Assembly (NCBI RefSeq): GCF_050624435.1
Contig: NC_134540.1
Location: forward strand, 101,709,739-101,773,738
Origin: Tenrec ecaudatus
Taxonomy: Eukaryota; Chordata; Mammalia; Afrosoricida; Tenrecidae
Reading direction: 5' to 3'
DNA: 64,000 nt
Below are positions 43,655 through 57,700 of this stretch, piece by piece. The notes beneath the pieces were generated by a model. The model was not told the DNA's origin. It saw nothing but the letters and a program-made list of their open reading frames with translations, and searched no databases. How positions within the stretch are numbered: the stretch's first letter is position 1; every line of letters begins with the position of its first letter. Position numbers and translations under genes: made by a program.

Positions 43655-46600
43655 GTTTCTGTAGTTATTTATGAAATCTACAGACAAAGTTGTGGGTTCC
43701 TACAGATTTGGTAACCCAAAGTGGTTATCCCACAGGCTAGTTTAACCCATTTGTGGCAGGCCACTACGGCCTACAAAAAGAGAAATGATCAAGTACTGCC
43801 ATGCAGTTGATATTTTAATATTATTTCCTCTTGCATTCTAGAAAGGCCCCCTTTTAGAAATGCAAACATGAGATTATGTAAAGTAAAGAAAGTATCTTTA
43901 TTTTTATGCACGAAAGAACAGAAAAAATGAGGGAGAAAGAGTAACATCAAGCAAGGACACGTCTTAGTTGAATTTCCTTCCCTTTCCTTCCTTTTCTTCC
44001 TCAGCTATCCAGTCCTACACAAATGTTTAGGGAGCTTCTTGGGTGCCATTCATATGATGGCTGCAGGGGGTGAAGTGTCAGATTCTAAATGGAGTAGGTT
44101 TGGGGAGTGGCCTGGTAGGTAATGTCAAGAGCCTGCTCAACAAAAAGAGGGCCCATACAAGAAAGAAAGCTTCACATAAATTGCTAGAGCTTAAGTCAGG
44201 GCAAAGGGAGGCTAGTTAGGGAGCTACGATGATGAGTGAGAGAACTGGAGTAAAGAGAACATTCTGGAGTGGGAAGCCCAGTGCAGGGGAAGGAGTGCAG
44301 GGTGAGAAAAGAATCCATGTGAGGGCATGTCCAACACAGGGAGGCAGAGTCCAGGCAAGGTGGCGAAGGTGTAGGTGGCATCTAAGTAGGGGGCATCCTC
44401 GCACAGGGTGTTGGAATTCAGGGAGACTGGGAATCATAGGGGAGCAGAGGGCAGCCTGGCATAGAGAAGGAATGGCAGCCTAACATAAAGCATCAATGCC
44501 TAAGCAAGGTGAGAGAGTGCCACTTTGTAGGTCAGCCCAATGCAGATGCCAGTACCCATGATGAGTGAGGAGGGTCATGGTATTTATATGACAAAGGTTT
44601 TATGCCGATTAGCTGGTAAATACACTAAGCACAATGTAGTTAATTTTTAAAATTTGTGACCGGTACTTATTACTTTTGGGGGGAATACAGATCATAATGG
44701 AAAATCCTTAAGATTTGCATTTGGGAAGCAATAAAAATAAATTTAAAAATCTACATGATTGTCATCCTTTCCTGGCAGTTGACAGTTCACTATTTTTGAC
44801 TAGGCAAAATAAAAATAAGTTAGAAACTACTTCTGCAGACTTAATAATATGTTTTCATAAAGCTATATATTTTAAGCTCACGATTATTTATACAACTTTG
44901 AAAAGATATATTTCATATCATGTATGGAATTCTATAGAGTTTGATAATATGACAACTTTAGCTAATTAAAACTTAAATTGCACCATATGTCAGTATTCAG
45001 CTAAATGTATGATTTTTAAAAATGGCATTCTTTTATTGCACACCCTCAGAATAGTTAGTATTCATTTATCTAAAATGAAATACTGAGAATCATGATCTAG
45101 TTACAAATGGTATTAGCATTTTTAATGAGAAAGAATAAAAACAAAAATATATAACCTTTTTGAAATGTGTTAGGACTAGGATGTATTCTAAAATGCCAAA
45201 TCAAAAAAGGTTTGCTTTTATATTATAAGAACTAATTCAGAAGGACCTCAAGAAAAAAATGTAGTAATTAAGTTGGAAAAGCCAAAGAATTGACTTTTAT
45301 TCTCAGAATAGACTTGTTTCCCCTTTCCTAAAATTCACAACTTATTTAAGGTATATTTATGAATTGCACCGAAGAAAATAATGTACTATTAGTCATGTGA
45401 CTTGGCTGCACTCTATCATGGATCCCTTAAAATGCTAATTTCCACATGGGAGTTAACTATAAAAATACAGATAGCAAAATTCAAATTCAGAGAAAAACAC
45501 TTTCTGTCTAGAACAAGCTTCTTTAAAGCCTGTTACATTTAGAAGTACCTCACTGCCCCAATATATTTTACAAAAATAGACTTACAGAGTTTATGAAATG
45601 CGAACAAGATAACTATATTCTAATGCTTAAAGAAAATAATTGAATGATCAGTGTAAAGTTGTTTCACAATAAATCAGAGGTTAAAGTGTCAAAATTCTTC
45701 ATAAAAATAAACTAAAGGACATTAAGGTCTCGATTGTACAATTCTATCATAGTTTCATGTCTACTTGGTATTTTTATAAAACTGGTACTGAATCCTCTGG
45801 TTGTTCTAATTCCCAGAACTTTGGGTCTTTGATTAAGAATACCGCTATAAGGCATTTAATCAGACTTCAGACCTAAATTGTAAGATTTTGTTTGTGTGTT
45901 TAAAAGACTAACTGGGTTCACATTTATTTTAAAGATAGTAAATGAAAATTCTGGAGGTGGACTTCTAGGTTTAACTGAATTGTATGTGACAAGATGTGAG
46001 TCATCAGGACACTTTCAAATAGGTACTGTGACTAGGTGATGCTCTGGAAGGTTTCGGACACTGGCAGCATCAGGCCCAGATAGTAGGACCGTCATTACTG
46101 AATCACTCTTGAACATCTGAACAGTCAGGCTAGACACTGGGATATATAGTCTGTTGGGACCTATGGTTCCCAAATGCCCATTTTGAACTTTCAAAACTCC
46201 ATCCTGGTGGCTACCTTGCTGATAAGTTTTGTCAGTTGACTAAGAACATGCGGTGGTGGTGTCTTCAGTAGCCCTTTCCCACTGCACACACTCATAGGAT
46301 ATGGGGCCAGATGCCCTCAGAGCAAGGACTATGTCAAATACAGTGTCTACAGCAAAGTCATTGTTTATCTCAATTAAGATGTATATTTATAATGCAAAGA
46401 GCAAGTGCTCCAACAAGATCAACTAAAACAAACTCGGATAATTTTGTACGAACTTCGTCTAAGATCCTCAACATGCTCTTGAAGCCAACTTGTACTAATA
46501 GCTTCAGCGGCATAAGCAAAAGGTTATTCCCAATAGGTAGTATCATATACAAGTTGAAAGAAAGAGCTGCAAGTGTACCAACTAATTATCTTCCCGTGTG

Positions 46601-48790
46601 TATTCAGGCAACTCCCAAAACCATGCTGCACTTTCTTTTAATGTAAAAGGGCTCCCCATTGTTCAAGATAGTAGAGCAAACGAAGCTACATCTTATAATA
46701 TTTCAGATTCAAATGAGTAGACACGGATAGGTTTCCTATCATTACCAAATAACTTAGACATGTCATTGAAAACAGTCACGTAAATATAGACAGTTAATGC
46801 TACTCTGCTGGTAGAATTTCACGACGTAAGTTTATTGCACTAAAGAGGAACAGCATCCAGGATTTTGGGTCAGGTGCTATGAGTCTAAATTCCCATAAAA
46901 TGTCATCAAAAAAGGATCTTTGTGGATTTAGAAAAAGATTAATTGTCCCCGTGATAAGTAGCTGCACAGCTCCTGACAAAAGGAGACATTTTCTGTAGTC
47001 GCATCTTATTGTTGGAGGAGAGTTAGACATAAGGAAACAGAGAAAACTAGAAGAAATTCCATGATATGGGATTGGATTTACAGGTATTAAAACAAATTCT
47101 TGGTTTCCAAAATATGTAGATAAAGGAAGACATTAAATGTAAATATGATTGTGTGTGTTCACATTTGTGTACACACAAGTATATTATACACATACATGTC
47201 TATTATGCATTTGGTGTAAGTTTTGCTCATACACACCTGAATAGAAATGAGCACTGTTAGTGCCAAAATCATGGCTTCTAAAAACCATTTTTTCACTCAA
47301 AAAAAACCAGATTTCCTGGGAGCAATGTCTGATTGCAGACACTGTGCCAGAAAGCAGTGCTCAGAGATTGGTGAGCTCGATCAGTCACTAAATCCAGTTT
47401 GAAGCGGCACCAAATATCCAAATCAGGCACATTTTTTGCATCAACATACATAATCATGTAATGATTTATAACCCAGAATGTAAAATTAGAATCCACCACT
47501 TAATACATGAATTGAAAATCTCCGTGTTTCAAAGCACCTCCTCATAAATACTCATTCACTCTAAAGAAGAAAAGAGTAACTTCTTGATGCCGGGACTGGA
47601 GATAAACCACCTGCAGAGATCAGAATAGGGCAACATCAATTACCACCTGTTGGGATACCCTGAGAACAGTATCTGTCCTGTGGTAGTCCTGCCACAGGGA
47701 CATCACCTGAGTTCAATCATACTGAAAACAGATAACTTTACAAAACAACTGGCACGAGTTCTTGCAAAGTTTCAAGATCATGAAAATGGAAAAGAATGAT
47801 TACAAAACAATTGTGTGCTGAAGAAGACCACAGACATGACACTGAACCACAATGTGTGGTTCTGAACTGGACCCGCGAGGACATGGCTGGCAAACCTGAA
47901 TGGGAACAGAGGATTAGTAAGTGGTAAGGTATCGCTGTTAATTTCCTGATTTTGATGAATGGCTTTTAAGAGAAAAATCCTTATTTATAAGAAATATGTC
48001 GTAAGTATTCAGCAGTGATAGGACAGTAGGCCAGTAATTTACCACCAAATGGTTCAGGAAAAACAAAATTACTTTTACTGTATTTGCAAATTGTTTCATG
48101 TTTGCGGTTGTTTCAATGTTTTAAAAATGAAAACAACAACAATGAAGCAAATCACTATCTGAGTCTTCCAGGAGAAAACTGTTTTTTGTCTTCTAGGCTT
48201 CAATTTCCTCTCTGTAGAGGTGGGGAGACTCCTCGTTGGTTTGAAAAATCTTTGTGGCCCCAAGGGATCAATTACTCTCAATCTGGTGTTCACGTCAGAC
48301 GCTCCATTTTCTCCCAGGTCTGACTCAGATTGCTGACCTGATGAATAAGAGAGTCTCTCCCAGGAGACCCGTTAGAAAAGGCCATCTGCCCAGGTGCACT
48401 TGTTATTTCTTAATTTTTTTAGGTTTCCATTTCTGTGTTCTAAAATATAGGGATGTCAGATAGGGCCATGCCCTGGCAAAATAATGAGGAAGATGTTTAT
48501 ACCTCACCATTTTGTATTTGCCATGCAGTCTCTCCATCCTTGCCCCAACTTCACAATTTTGGCATTTTGGTAGCACCTATGTTTTTGTACCTCTACCCAC
48601 CCAATAAAGACTTCTCAATGCTACAGAATTGGGCCACGTTTCCCTATTGTATAGTATTATTTGTAAATATAAATTGATGGCTTTGTGTAGTACAAGCTTT
48701 TGAAGATTTGTTGCTTTTAAATAAACAGTTCAGGAACAATTTCATATAAAAAGTTATTTTTTTCCTTGCTTGCAGATCATTAAAAGGATC
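43655..48790. other. Longest interval with few recognised repeats; no gene found
   Basis: About 5 kb with few recognisable young repeats. Open frames at 46311-46646 (plus) and 46800-47030 (minus, with a polar and hydrophobic mix) do not resemble any protein I know and lack splice signals that I would trust. 44190-44490 is G/A-rich. 47590-47960 may contain an old mammalian repeat (GACATGGCTGGCAAACC, TTAATTTCCTGATTTTGATG). Low repeat density could mean older, possibly constrained sequence. Confidence 0.4.
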
Positions 48791-48794
48791 TATT

Positions 48795-48992
48795 TGCGAT
48801 CCAGTGCCATGTGTAACTCCTTGTGACCCTATAGGAGAGAGTGGAATTGCTCCTATGGGTTTCCAAAACTATAATTATTCATGGGAGTACAGAACCTCAT
48901 CTTTCTCTAACAGAGCTGCTGGTGGTTTCAAACTGCTGACCTTGTGGTTAGCAGCCCAACTCTTAAGCCACTATACCACCAGGACTTGCTGT
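48795..48992 (-). repeat. AfroSINE, full length
   Basis: CTTGTGACCCTATAGGAG, GGTTTCAAACTGCTGACC and CACTATACCACCAGGAC in reverse order. Confidence 0.83.
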
Positions 48993-49035
48993 AAGTCAGA
49001 ATGGACTCAATGGTGGTGAGTTTAGTTGAGTTTGG
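48993..49035 (+). repeat. AfroSINE 3' tail piece, opposite orientation
   Basis: GTCAGAATGGACTCAATGG, then GTGAGTTT, is the SINE tail on the plus strand. It abuts the minus-strand SINE to form a tail-bearing inverted pair. Confidence 0.7.
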
Positions 49036-49039
49036 GCAT

Positions 49040-50105
49040 GCTTAAAAGTCTGTTTCCCTTATTCATTGGCTCACTCAGTATTTCTTTCATACATTCTGCA
49101 GCTTCAGTGAAATCACCTTGCATGATTTTTGCTTTAGTTCTCTATTAAAACTCTCTCCATTTTTATCACTCCCCTTTCCCAAATAGGCTCCGTACTTTTC
49201 TCCTCTTCATTCTCTCCTTCCTCTTCTATTCATTTCTGTCACTGAGGAAATTTGACTATAGACTCCTGTATCTGCCTCTCAAGTTATTCCATTACACTAG
49301 ACCCTTATATAGCAGGAGAGAGACAGTAAATGCCAGGGTGGGGTAAAGTGAGGTGGGGGGGGGGTGACACCAGATTTTTAAAATGCAAATGAGGGGAAGG
49401 AAAACAAAGTGTAATTACTTACACATGAAATAGTTTCATGCTCAATCTCCTGTTACCTCAACACAGCTGATTTAAGAAACCACGTTTGCTAAAATATAAG
49501 TGGTACTTGAATGATTTCTAAATAACTCTGTGAATTCACTGGGAAGTGACCTGTGGGTTTATACAACACAACCCCTCCCCCCCTATCAAATTATAAAGGA
49601 TTAAAAGAAATGGCACCAATGTTGGTGAAGGTGCTGAGAAGTAAACACTTTCAGATTATTCCGCTGATAGAAGTAGAAAATAAAAACAAACAAAACAAAA
49701 CTTTATGAAAAATAATTTGGCAATAACTATAAAAATCTTTAAAATGTACATAAGCTTTGATCGAACAGTCCCATAGTCCCATTTTTAGGTTTATGTGTAG
49801 GAACACTAAAAATATAGAAAGATTCATTCTTCATAATGTTTGCTATTGTGCTATCATACAGCTGCATATCAGTTTAAGAAGGTTGAAAATAACATAATAA
49901 TTTTAACAGTGTCATTCTAAACATCTCATACATATTCCCCAGATTATCAATTGTTGATTGACAATAGTTTTCTGTTTCAATAGGCAGAGACATTCCCTGA
50001 TATATATATATATTTTTCCTCAGGCAAAATGTTAGATTTAGGCTGTTCAAGTACTAAGATGTTATGCAAAGAAATAGAGAAATATTTCCCCTAAACATGC
50101 ATTTC
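49040..50105. other. Interval without recognised features
   Basis: A G-run (9 G) at about 49354 and a TA-run at 50000-50012; no gene supported. Confidence 0.5.
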
Positions 50106-50107
50106 GT

Positions 50108-50318
50108 TAGGAGCCAGGGTGGCAGAGCGGTTACAAATTGGGCTGGTAGCTGCAAGATCAGCACGTTGAAACCACCAACAGCTCTGGTGGAGAAAGATGA
50201 AATTGTCTAATGCCATAAATAGTTACAGTCTCGGAAACTCACAGAGGCAGTTTCTGCCCTGTTGTATGAGTCTCTATGAGTTGGCATCAACTTGAGGGTG
50301 ATGAGTTTTTTTATTTTA
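50108..50318 (+). repeat. AfroSINE, full length
   Basis: GGAGCCAGGGTGGCAGAGCG head, GTTGAAACCACC B-box area, CAGTCTCGGAAACTCAC and GTTGGCATCAACTTGAGG tail. Confidence 0.85.
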
Positions 50319-50319
50319 T

Positions 50320-51185
50320 GCATTTAACTAGGCTGTTATATTTTCCAGTTGATGGTATTAATATTAAATAACATAGATTTTGGAGACTGTATCATTGCAT
50401 ATTTGGAGTTCTTTATCAGAGCCAGATAAAGATACGATCAAAGTCTAAGGGTGGGGAAGTTCCCATACAACAGAATGGGTGTTCTCACCATCAATCATTC
50501 AGGAGAGGAAGGCAGACAGACTTTGGATTAAAGATGTGAGGCCTTCCATGTTGGAATTTAAATGTGGAAATGTTCCTACTGTGAAACTGAACTACTTTCG
50601 CTGGGTAAGGAACTTTAGAAAAAAGGTGAAGAGACATTGGATTGGGTTCAAGTCCCTGATTATTCTAAACATTACCATCGCTAGTTGAAATATTAGTTAC
50701 TCCTGCTATATCTCAGGCATTCAGATAATATTTGTTTGCCTTCATAATGAAAACCTGGACACATTTTGGGTAGTTAAAACATGTAACTATATTTCAGAAC
50801 ACACTAATTTGTGCTAATGTTGGTCAGGTGAGGTTAACTGAATCAATCTGTTTTTTATCTTTTCTAAGTTTTCAACAATGAATATGCATTAATTGTAGAA
50901 TTAAGAACATATAGAATCATAAAAATTATAACAATAACATATATTCAATAATGATTGAATAATGAGATTTTAAGGTTGTATGGAGTCCCATATGGAAGCT
51001 ATTTGGAAGAATAATTTTTAATTGAATACCATTATTAAAACTTACACCGATGTGCAGGTATTTTCTTGAAAATTTAACCAAATGTGTTCATTTATAATAA
51101 TGTTTCCCAGGCGTGTCAATTGTTAGAATGTGAATGAAAATAAAGCATGACTTTAGTGAGAAATCATGTCATTTATACTATTGAT
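50320..51185. other. Interval without recognised features
   Basis: AT-rich with one 69-codon frame at 50479 that resembles nothing I know. Confidence 0.45.
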
Positions 51186-51189
51186 ATTA

Positions 51190-51480
51190 GTGTTCTTAGG
51201 TACCACTGGGTCAGTTCCACTCCTAGTGACATTTGGGCTCATATTTACCAGAATGTAATACTTCATCGTTCTGTGCCATCCTCACAATTATTCTTATGTT
51301 TCAGCCCATTATTTTAGCCACTGTGTCAATCCCTCTTCTTGAGGACTTTTCTCCCTTTTGCTGCCCTCTATTTACTCAGCATGATGTCTTCTTCCAGTGA
51401 CATGACCAATGTATGTGAGACGGAGACTTGCCATCCTTGCCTCTAAGGAGAATTCTGACTGTACATTTTTTATTAACAGT
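51190..51480 (-). mobile_element. RTE 3' fragment
   Basis: TTCTTAGGTACCACTGGGTC at the 3' end, then TTTCAGCCCATTATTTTAGC and ATGACCAATGTATGTGAGAC, paralleling 40010-40290 block by block. Confidence 0.76.
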
Positions 51481-51484
51481 ATTC

Positions 51485-52055
51485 CAAATATGTGGTAAAG
51501 ATGTCCAGTTTCCTTAAAATATAGGTTCATAAAAAGAATAAGGAAGTCACTGTTTATAAGCAGCACTTTGTTTTGTTTTAGTATTTTCTTTTTGTTTGTT
51601 TGGTCAAGAGTTAATTTATCATTAAATTAGTTTGTTAAACTTACATAGAAATCCGAGGATTTGTGCAAACCTAAATATGGTTTAAATGCAAGTCTTGTGT
51701 TAACAGGATACACACTAATGATTGTTTATAGCCTTTTTGAGGTTTAAAAATATTGAATTCTTAGTCATTGTTTAAAATGTACCACAAGAAACAATTTTTT
51801 TTCAGTTACTCTTTCCTTTATTTATCAAACCTGTTTTTTAGGGGAGGTGAGGAGGCTTGCTACTATGTTCAACATATTTCCTGAGAAATTAAAATATGTG
51901 TTTTCAAACAACTTATAATTCAGTACAGGAAATAAGAAACACATCTGTAACACTATAAAAATGAGAATGTGGCAAGTCCCAAGAAATAAGATGTTAACAT
52001 GCAGCTAGTAGGGTGGAAAGGCTGAGTAAAGGGGTCCTATGACTATTCCTGGGAG
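51485..52055. other. Interval without recognised features
   Basis: AT-rich, no supported feature. Confidence 0.5.
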
Positions 52056-52059
52056 AGGA

Positions 52060-52238
52060 AGGTGACTTGGTGGTGCAAATGCACTTGACCACTAACCTCA
52101 GGGATAGCACAGGCCTAGCAAGTTTGGGTTAAAGTTGTAGTCCAGACACTCGTGAAACTTGTTATGGAATATTTCTTCTCTGTGGCACACGGGGTCAGCA
52201 TGAGTTAGAATGGACTTTACTGCCTATAACAATGACAA
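52060..52238 (+). repeat. AfroSINE, diverged
   Basis: GACTTGGTGGTGCAAATGC head, GGGTTAAAGTTGTAGTCC in the B-box area and CAGCATGAGTTAGAATGGAC tail. Confidence 0.68.
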
Positions 52239-52244
52239 CAGAGG

Positions 52245-52550
52245 ATGAGGCACATCACAAAGAAAGGCAAAGAGCCCAAAGCAAGGCTGCTGCTTCTAGA
52301 GAAATCCTGTTCTTGGCCACGAGCTCCTATCATCTATAGGAACCACTTGCCTGTCAGATTGTTATGCTGTGGTGGCTCGTTTGTTGCTGTGGTGCTAGAT
52401 ACTATGTCATCAGTATTTCAAATACAATACTGTCGCCCAAGGTAAACAGGCTTCAGGGCAGCTTCCAGACTAGGAACAGGCTATGATGAAGGAATAGGCT
52501 AGCAAGGTCCAGCAGCGCAGTGGGCTCCAAGAAGACCTTAGAATCATTCT
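52245..52550 (+). mobile_element. RTE 5' leader fragment
   Basis: CACGAGCTCCTATCATCTATAGG and GGCTCG with TTGCTGTGGTGC, then GAGCTTCCAGACTA-like text, are the RTE leader; the block from 52400 parallels 3780-3880. It is cut by the minus-strand L1 that begins at 52551. Confidence 0.6.
52537..52550. repeat. Left target duplication of nested L1
   Basis: CCTTAGAATCATTC here and CCTTAGAATCATCC at 53521-53534 bracket the L1 insert with one mismatch in 14. Confidence 0.75.
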
Positions 52551-53520
52551 TTTTAAAAAAATTTTGTATTGGGGCGCATATAACTCATCACAATCAATAT
52601 ATCCATACATGTGTCAAGCATTTTTGTACATTTGTTGCCCTCATCATTCTCAAAACATTTGCTTTCTACTTGAGCCCATGGTATCAGATCCTCATTCCGC
52701 CCCCTCCCTTCCTGCCACCCCCAATGAACCCTTGATAATTGATAAATTATTATTATTTTGTCATATCTTACACTGTCTGACATTTCCCTTCACCACTTTT
52801 CTGTTTTCTGTCCCTCACAGAGGAGGTTATATGTAGATCCTTGTAATCGGTTCTCTCCACCCTCCCGGTATCATCATTCTCACAACTGGTCCTAAAGGGA
52901 TCATCTGTCCTGGATTCCCCATGTTTCCACTGTATTTCCAGTTCCTATCTGTAGCAGTGTACATCCTCTGGTCTACTCGGATTTGTAAGGTAGAATTGGG
53001 ATCATGAGAGTTGGAGAGGATGCGGGGGTGGGGGATGGTGGTGGGCAGGAAGCATTTAAGAAATAGAGAAAAATTGTATGTTTCATCATTGTTGCACTGT
53101 AGTCTGACTGCCTCATCTCCTCCCCTTCTGTAAGGGGGTGTCCAGTTGCCTACAGGTGGGCTTTGGGTCCCCAATCTACACTCACCCTCATTCACAATGA
53201 TGATTTTTTGTTCTTTGGTGCCTGGTACCTGTTCCCTTTGACACCTCATGATCACCCAGGCTGGTGTACTTCTTCCATGTGGGCTTTGTTGCTTCTGAGT
53301 TAGATGGCCACTTGTTTATCTTCAAGCCTTTAAGACTCCACACATGATATCTTTTGATAGCAGGCACCATCAGCTTTCTTCACCACATTTGCTTATGTGC
53401 CCATTTATCTTCAGCGATGATGTCAGGAAGGGGAGCACTTAGCATCATTCTTATTGGGGAGTCAAACCCAGTGAAAAAGAGACCCAGCTTTAACCTGTAG
53501 AGTAACTGGTTCTAGGTAGT
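52551..53520 (-). mobile_element. L1 3' fragment, single-unit type, nested
   Basis: Carries the young-family 3' region from tail to the GTCAGGAAGG block with only one copy of the segment that is doubled at 6.7 kb. About 53445-53520 does not match the collinear L1 order and may be a rearranged 5' end. Confidence 0.8.
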
Positions 53521-53559
53521 CCTTAGAATCATCCCTACTAGCCTCTGGCAAAGAATTCA

Positions 53560-54528
53560 CAGGGTTCCTGGACTCCCAGGAAAATGCTGTCAAGCTCCAC
53601 CAAAATGCCTTGCAGATAGCCTAAATCAATAGCTGCTACAAGAAAGCAAGAGAAACAGAGTTCAATGTCTGAGGAGGACCTGAATGCAGTAACCTGCACA
53701 GAATAGGCAGACTTTGAACCACAGCAGAAAGAAATATTTAGTATGCTGCTTAAAGTCATACAGGTTATGAAGGAATCAAGACAAAAAAAGGACGGCAAAA
53801 ATAGGATAGAGTCCGCCTACTGAAAGGAAATGCAAGAGTTAATGGAAAATGCAGCAGAAGCAGAAAAAATATTAAAAGACCATATTGCCAGACTGGAAGA
53901 GGCAGAGAATTGAATCAACAATCTCTAAGAAATCCAAGTAGAATTCAACACCATGAAAGACAATCAAAGAAGTTGAAGAAAACCTGAGAAAAATAAATGA
54001 TGTTTTGAATAGGAACAATATTAGACTAATTGGGTTGCCGGAGCAAGATGTAACCAAAAAAATCAACAGTCAAGATAGTGAGGGAATTCTTGGAAGAAAA
54101 CGTCCCAATTTAATGGAGAATCAGACTTTCACATCATTCAGGAAGCAGTGAAGACACCACTTAGACTGAACCCCAAGAAGAATACACAAAGGCATATAGT
54201 AATCAAACTATCCAACTTTGAGGAAAAGGAGAAAGTTATAAGAGCAGCTAGAGGAAAAAAGACAATTACCTATAAGAGTATTCAGATAAAAATATGCTTT
54301 GACTTATCAGCAGAAACCAGAAAGAGTAGGAGAGAATGGAATAGCATTCTTCCAAAATTTGAAGGGAGTAACGCTAACCCAAGAATCCTATATCTCAACA
54401 AAGTCTCTATCAAAAAAGATGGAGAGGTAAGGGTTTGCAGCTCAGAAAAAATTAGAGAATATATTAAAAACAACAATAACAACAACAGCAAAACAGCACT
54501 ACAAAGATTACTTTCCAATTCATTTTGA
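53560..54528 (+). pseudogene. L1 ORF1, degraded
   Basis: The first half (to about 54110) is a broken coiled-coil region rich in glutamate, lysine and asparagine. The C-terminal half is open from 54148: KTPLRLNPKKNTQRHIVIKL, then EKEKVIRAARGKKTI (RRM-type blocks), and ANPRILYLNKVSIKKDGEVR, the conserved C-terminal domain. An asparagine run (AAC/AAT repeats) at 54470-54490 precedes the end. Confidence 0.78.
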
Positions 54529-54754
54529 TCAGACCAACATCCAACACAGAGCACAAACCTGAGACCACCACGTAGTGTAACTCTCTCCAGAAGTCAGAGC
54601 ACTAAAAGTAATGCCCAATATGTCTTTGACCCAATGGTGAAAAGAAGGCAAGAATGAATTTTCCCACACATACATAACACACTGCTATGGAGGGAGGGAG
54701 GAAAAGGTTTATCACAAAAGGCATGTGACGACAGCAAAGAATCCACAGATGGAT

Positions 54755-57700
54755 GCAATAATCTGGAACATCAATGGTATGAATTCCCCCTTAAAATAAA
54801 AGGCTATCAGACTGAATTAGGAAGCAAAACCTGCCAGCAATCTGTTGTCTGCAAGAAACACATCTCAAGCTCACAGACAAAAACAGGTTGAGGACCAACG
54901 GTTGGCAGAAGGTTTATCTGGCTAATGGCAATCTAAAAATAATAGGAGTTGCCATTCTAATTTCGGACAAAATCTATTTCAAGGTACAGGGCATAACAAG
55001 AGAGAAGTATAGGTATTAGATTATGCTTAAGGGATCAGTAGACCACGAGCCAGAGAGCATTATAAACATATACAAGCCCAACAAGAGACTGTGACATTCA
55101 TCAATCAAATCCTCCAAAAGATGAAAAACAAATCACAAGATCGACAATCATAGGAGACTTTAATACACTTCTCTCCAAAAATAATAGATCAGCAGTAAGA
55201 ACTCCAACAAGGAGGCTACAGAACTAAACTCCATAATTAACAACTCAACCTAATTGACATATTCAGAACTCTCCACTCAACTGCAAAAAATCACATTCTC
55301 TCCATTTACCCATGGCTCATTTCTCTTCAATAGACCACATTATGGGACACAAGTTAAATTTGAGTAAATTCAAACATATAGAGGTCACCCAGACTTCCCA
55401 CTATGCCATAAAGCTTGAAAGATAAAAACAAACAAACACAAGGGCAAATATTTGGAGATTGAATAACTTCTTCAAAAGGAGTATGTATGGGCCCTAATTA
55501 GAGACAAAATCAAACAGTTTCTAGTAACCAATGAGAATACAAAGTACTGAAATTTATAGGATACAGCAAAGTCAGTCAGAAGAGGATGCGTGATAATGAT
55601 AAATGCGCATATGAAAAAGGAAGAGAATCTTAAGGTGGATAACCTATCACAAAACCCTCCAGCAGTTGAAACAAGAGTCAACAGAATAATCCTTCCAATA
55701 GCAAGAGAAAAGAAATTATATAAAATCAGGATGGAGATAAATGAGTGGGAAAATAAAAGAATGGTGGAGAAAATTACTTCAGTGAATAGTTGGTTATTCA
55801 AAGGATTGACAAACTGGTGGCAAACCTAACAAAAGAGATGAAGGTGCATACATCAATATTCAGGTTTAGGGGTGAAACGGGAAATTACAATGGACCTTAG
55901 TGAAATGAGAAGACGAATTACACAGTACTACGAAGGACTGTACTCCAAGGAAAAGAACAAATTGGAAGACATGGACAAATTCCTGGTAAAGCAAATCTTT
56001 CCCAGATTATCCCATCTAGATGTCAAGAACTTGAACAGATCCATATCAAAAAAAGAAATAGATAAGGTGATCAAGGAACTACCAATTAAAAAGAGCCCTA
56101 GCCCAGATGGCTTCACAGGAGAATTCTACCAAGCATTCAGGGAAGAGTTGACACCAATGCTACACACGCTCTTCCAGAACATATAAAAGGATGGTAAACC
56201 CTCAAACATATTCTATGAAGCTAATATAACCCTTGATACCCCAATCTGGCAAGGTTCCAACAAGAATAGAGAATCATCTCTAATGAAAATAGATGCAAAA
56301 TTACTTAACACAATCTTGACAAATAGAATACAGAAGCATATAATAAGAATAATCCATCATGATTAGGTGGGATTCATACCAAGGATGCAGGATTGGTTCA
56401 ACATTAGAAAATCCTTCAACATTATTCACCACATTGAGAAGAAAAAGAACAAGAAACACATGCTTATATCAAAAGATGCAGAAAAAGTATTCAATAAAAT
56501 TCAACACCCATTTCTAATTAAGACACTCAAGAAGATAAGACTGGAAGCAAATTACCTCAATATAATTAAAGTTATATATGAAAATCCAACAGCCAGTGTT
56601 ACAATTAATGGAGAAAGGACAAAAACATTCCCAATGAAAAAGGGAACCAGATAAGGATAGCTCTTGTCCCCACCTTAATTCAACATAATCCTGGATGTCC
56701 TAGTTAATAATATAAGGCAATGAAGGGGCATCAAAGGTATACATCTGGGGAAAGAAAATGAGACATTGTCATGATTTGCTGGTGATATGATTGTATATAT
56801 TGAGAACCCCGAAGGCTCCACCATAGGATTGCTGGAAGCGATAGAGGAAAATGGTTGAGTGTCAGGATATACGTACAACAAGCAGAAGTCAATTGCATTG
56901 CTATATACAACTGATAGGATTACCGAAAAAGAAATGAAGAGTTAGTAACCTTCACAATTGTCAAGCATAAGTGGAAATATCTAGGGATATACCTAACCGA
57001 AAACGCAAGATATATACAAGGAAAACTATAGTACATTAGTTCAAGAAACCAAAATGGACCTGCAGAAGAATCAATCAAGAACTGTACCTCATGCTATACA
57101 CAAAGACAAGTTCAAGGTGGATCACTGACCTCGGGCTAAAGCCCCAGACCATCAGGCTAATCAACAAAAAAATAGGGACAAAGCTAAGAACCTTAACACA
57201 GGGATACATGGGCTATCAGCAATAATGAAGGATACTCACCCAGAGGAAGAGAACATGTGTGGAATATTACTGATAAAACACTTGTGTGCATTGAAAGACT
57301 TCATTAAGAGAGTAATGAGAGAGTCCACAGACTGGGAAAGGATATTTAGTAATAAATATCAGACAAAGGCCTTATTTTTAAAATCTACAGAACCCTGCAA
57401 CTTTACAATAAGAAAAAAAAAAGGAATAGCCCATTGAGGAGCTAGGCAATAGGTTTGAACAGAAGATTTATAAAGGAGAAACCTGAATGGCCAATAAACA
57501 TATGAAAAAATGTTCACAATCATTAGAAATCTGGGAAATGCAATTCAAAACAACCAGGAGATGCCACCTAACACCTACAAGGGTATCCCAAGTTAATAAA
57601 ACAGAAAGCAACAAATGTTGGAGGGGTGTGGTGAGATAGAAACTCTCATTCACTACTAATGGTCTTATAGATATGTACAGCCTCTTTGCAAAGTGATTTG

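Noticed and set aside
46311-47030. Frames of 111 and 76 codons as a possible gene
   Set aside because: No recognisable motif, no paired splice sites I would trust, and frames on both strands of similar quality. Kept as unassigned.
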